Shown: in pieces, positions 63,920-64,000 of the stretch
How positions within the stretch are numbered: the stretch's first letter is position 1
How the letters are laid out: every line of letters begins with the position of its first letter
Made by a program: the position numbers and the translations under genes
Assembly: GCF_001487105.1 (NCBI RefSeq)
Contig: NZ_LN913001.1
Location: forward strand, 175,295-239,294
Source: Mediterraneibacter massiliensis
GTDB lineage: Bacteria > Bacillota > Clostridia > Lachnospirales > Lachnospiraceae
Length of the DNA: 64,000 nucleotides
Reading direction: 5' to 3'
The notes under the pieces: generated by a model
What the model was told of the DNA's origin: nothing
The model's input: the letters and a program-made list of their open reading frames with translations, nothing else
Databases searched by the model: none

Positions 63920-64000
63920 TATTGAGGAAGAGGAGTACGGTATTACTTCCAGACAGAGAGAACTGCCCGGAGGCTGGAAGGCAGTTTTGGAAAAAAGGAT
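63920..64000 (+). promoter_or_regulatory. T-box riboswitch, 5' part (runs off window)
   Basis: AAGAGGAGTACGG and then AGACAGAGAGAACTGCC, GGAGGCTGGAA and GGCAGTT follow the stem I pattern of T-box leaders: the GAGTA start, the AGAGAG motif and a stem AACTGCC/GGCAGTT. The specifier loop, antiterminator and regulated gene (an aminoacyl-tRNA synthetase or amino-acid gene) lie beyond the window, so the amino acid cannot be read. Confidence 0.7.

Overview
The window looks like a chromosomal segment of a low-GC, anaerobic, spore-forming gut Firmicute, most likely a Lachnospiraceae member. The reasons are strict AGGAGG-type ribosome sites with occasional GTG/TTG starts, spore-coat cotJ genes, a trimeric [FeFe] hydrogenase, split transketolase, an anaerobic (radical SAM) sulfatase maturase, and DUF5711/CvpA/LysM genes. 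I cannot fix the species. All identifications come from reading motifs in the translations; no database search was possible.

Layout. 1-5.3 kb: SsuBC/TauBC-type importer (permease plus two different ATPases), cytoplasmic Cys-type sulfatase, a small TSCPD protein and the sulfatase-maturating radical SAM enzyme. 5.6-19 kb: housekeeping and central carbon metabolism (pgi, ulaG with a DeoR regulator and a partner gene, a phosphofructokinase, dnaX-ybaB-recR, a LacI regulator, fructose-6-P aldolase and split transketolase). 19.2-22.9 kb: sortase-anchored Rib-repeat surface protein. 23-28.4 kb (minus strand): zinc-ribbon membrane protein, ABC-2 exporter and HD protein. 28.6-32 kb: LysM protein with an apparent pseudo-JAMM domain, DUF5711, CvpA and tRNA-Ala. 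32.2-35 kb: FGGY kinase, a fused CotJA-CotJB gene and cotJC. 35-35.8 kb: an IS200 element. 35.9-43.8 kb: DUF3810 protein, ECF sigma and its putative anti-sigma, and two lipoproteins separated by a 1.73-kb IS.

43.8-50 kb: tRNA-Glu, tRNA-Cys, then an AT-rich catabolic cluster (GntR regulator; amidohydrolase; MFS; FrlB-like deglycase; FrlD-like kinase) that looks like an Amadori-product pathway with an added hydrolase. 50.3-54.4 kb: hydCBA electron-bifurcating hydrogenase. 54.4-60.2 kb: M18 aminopeptidase, MATE pump, two-component system and a tandem-PepSY lipoprotein. 60.2-62.6 kb: an IS1634-family element flanked by 140-bp direct repeats that duplicate the promoter of a second tRNA-Cys. 63-64 kb: a glucosaminidase-domain protein and the start of a T-box leader running off the end.

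The observations I rate highest are the long-duplication IS1634 insertion that regenerates the tRNA-Cys promoter, the FrlB/FrlD-like cluster with an amidohydrolase and an operator palindrome inside its promoter, the asymmetric ABC ATPase pair next to the sulfatase system, and a matched pair of direct-repeat promoters linking the two-component system to the PepSY lipoprotein.
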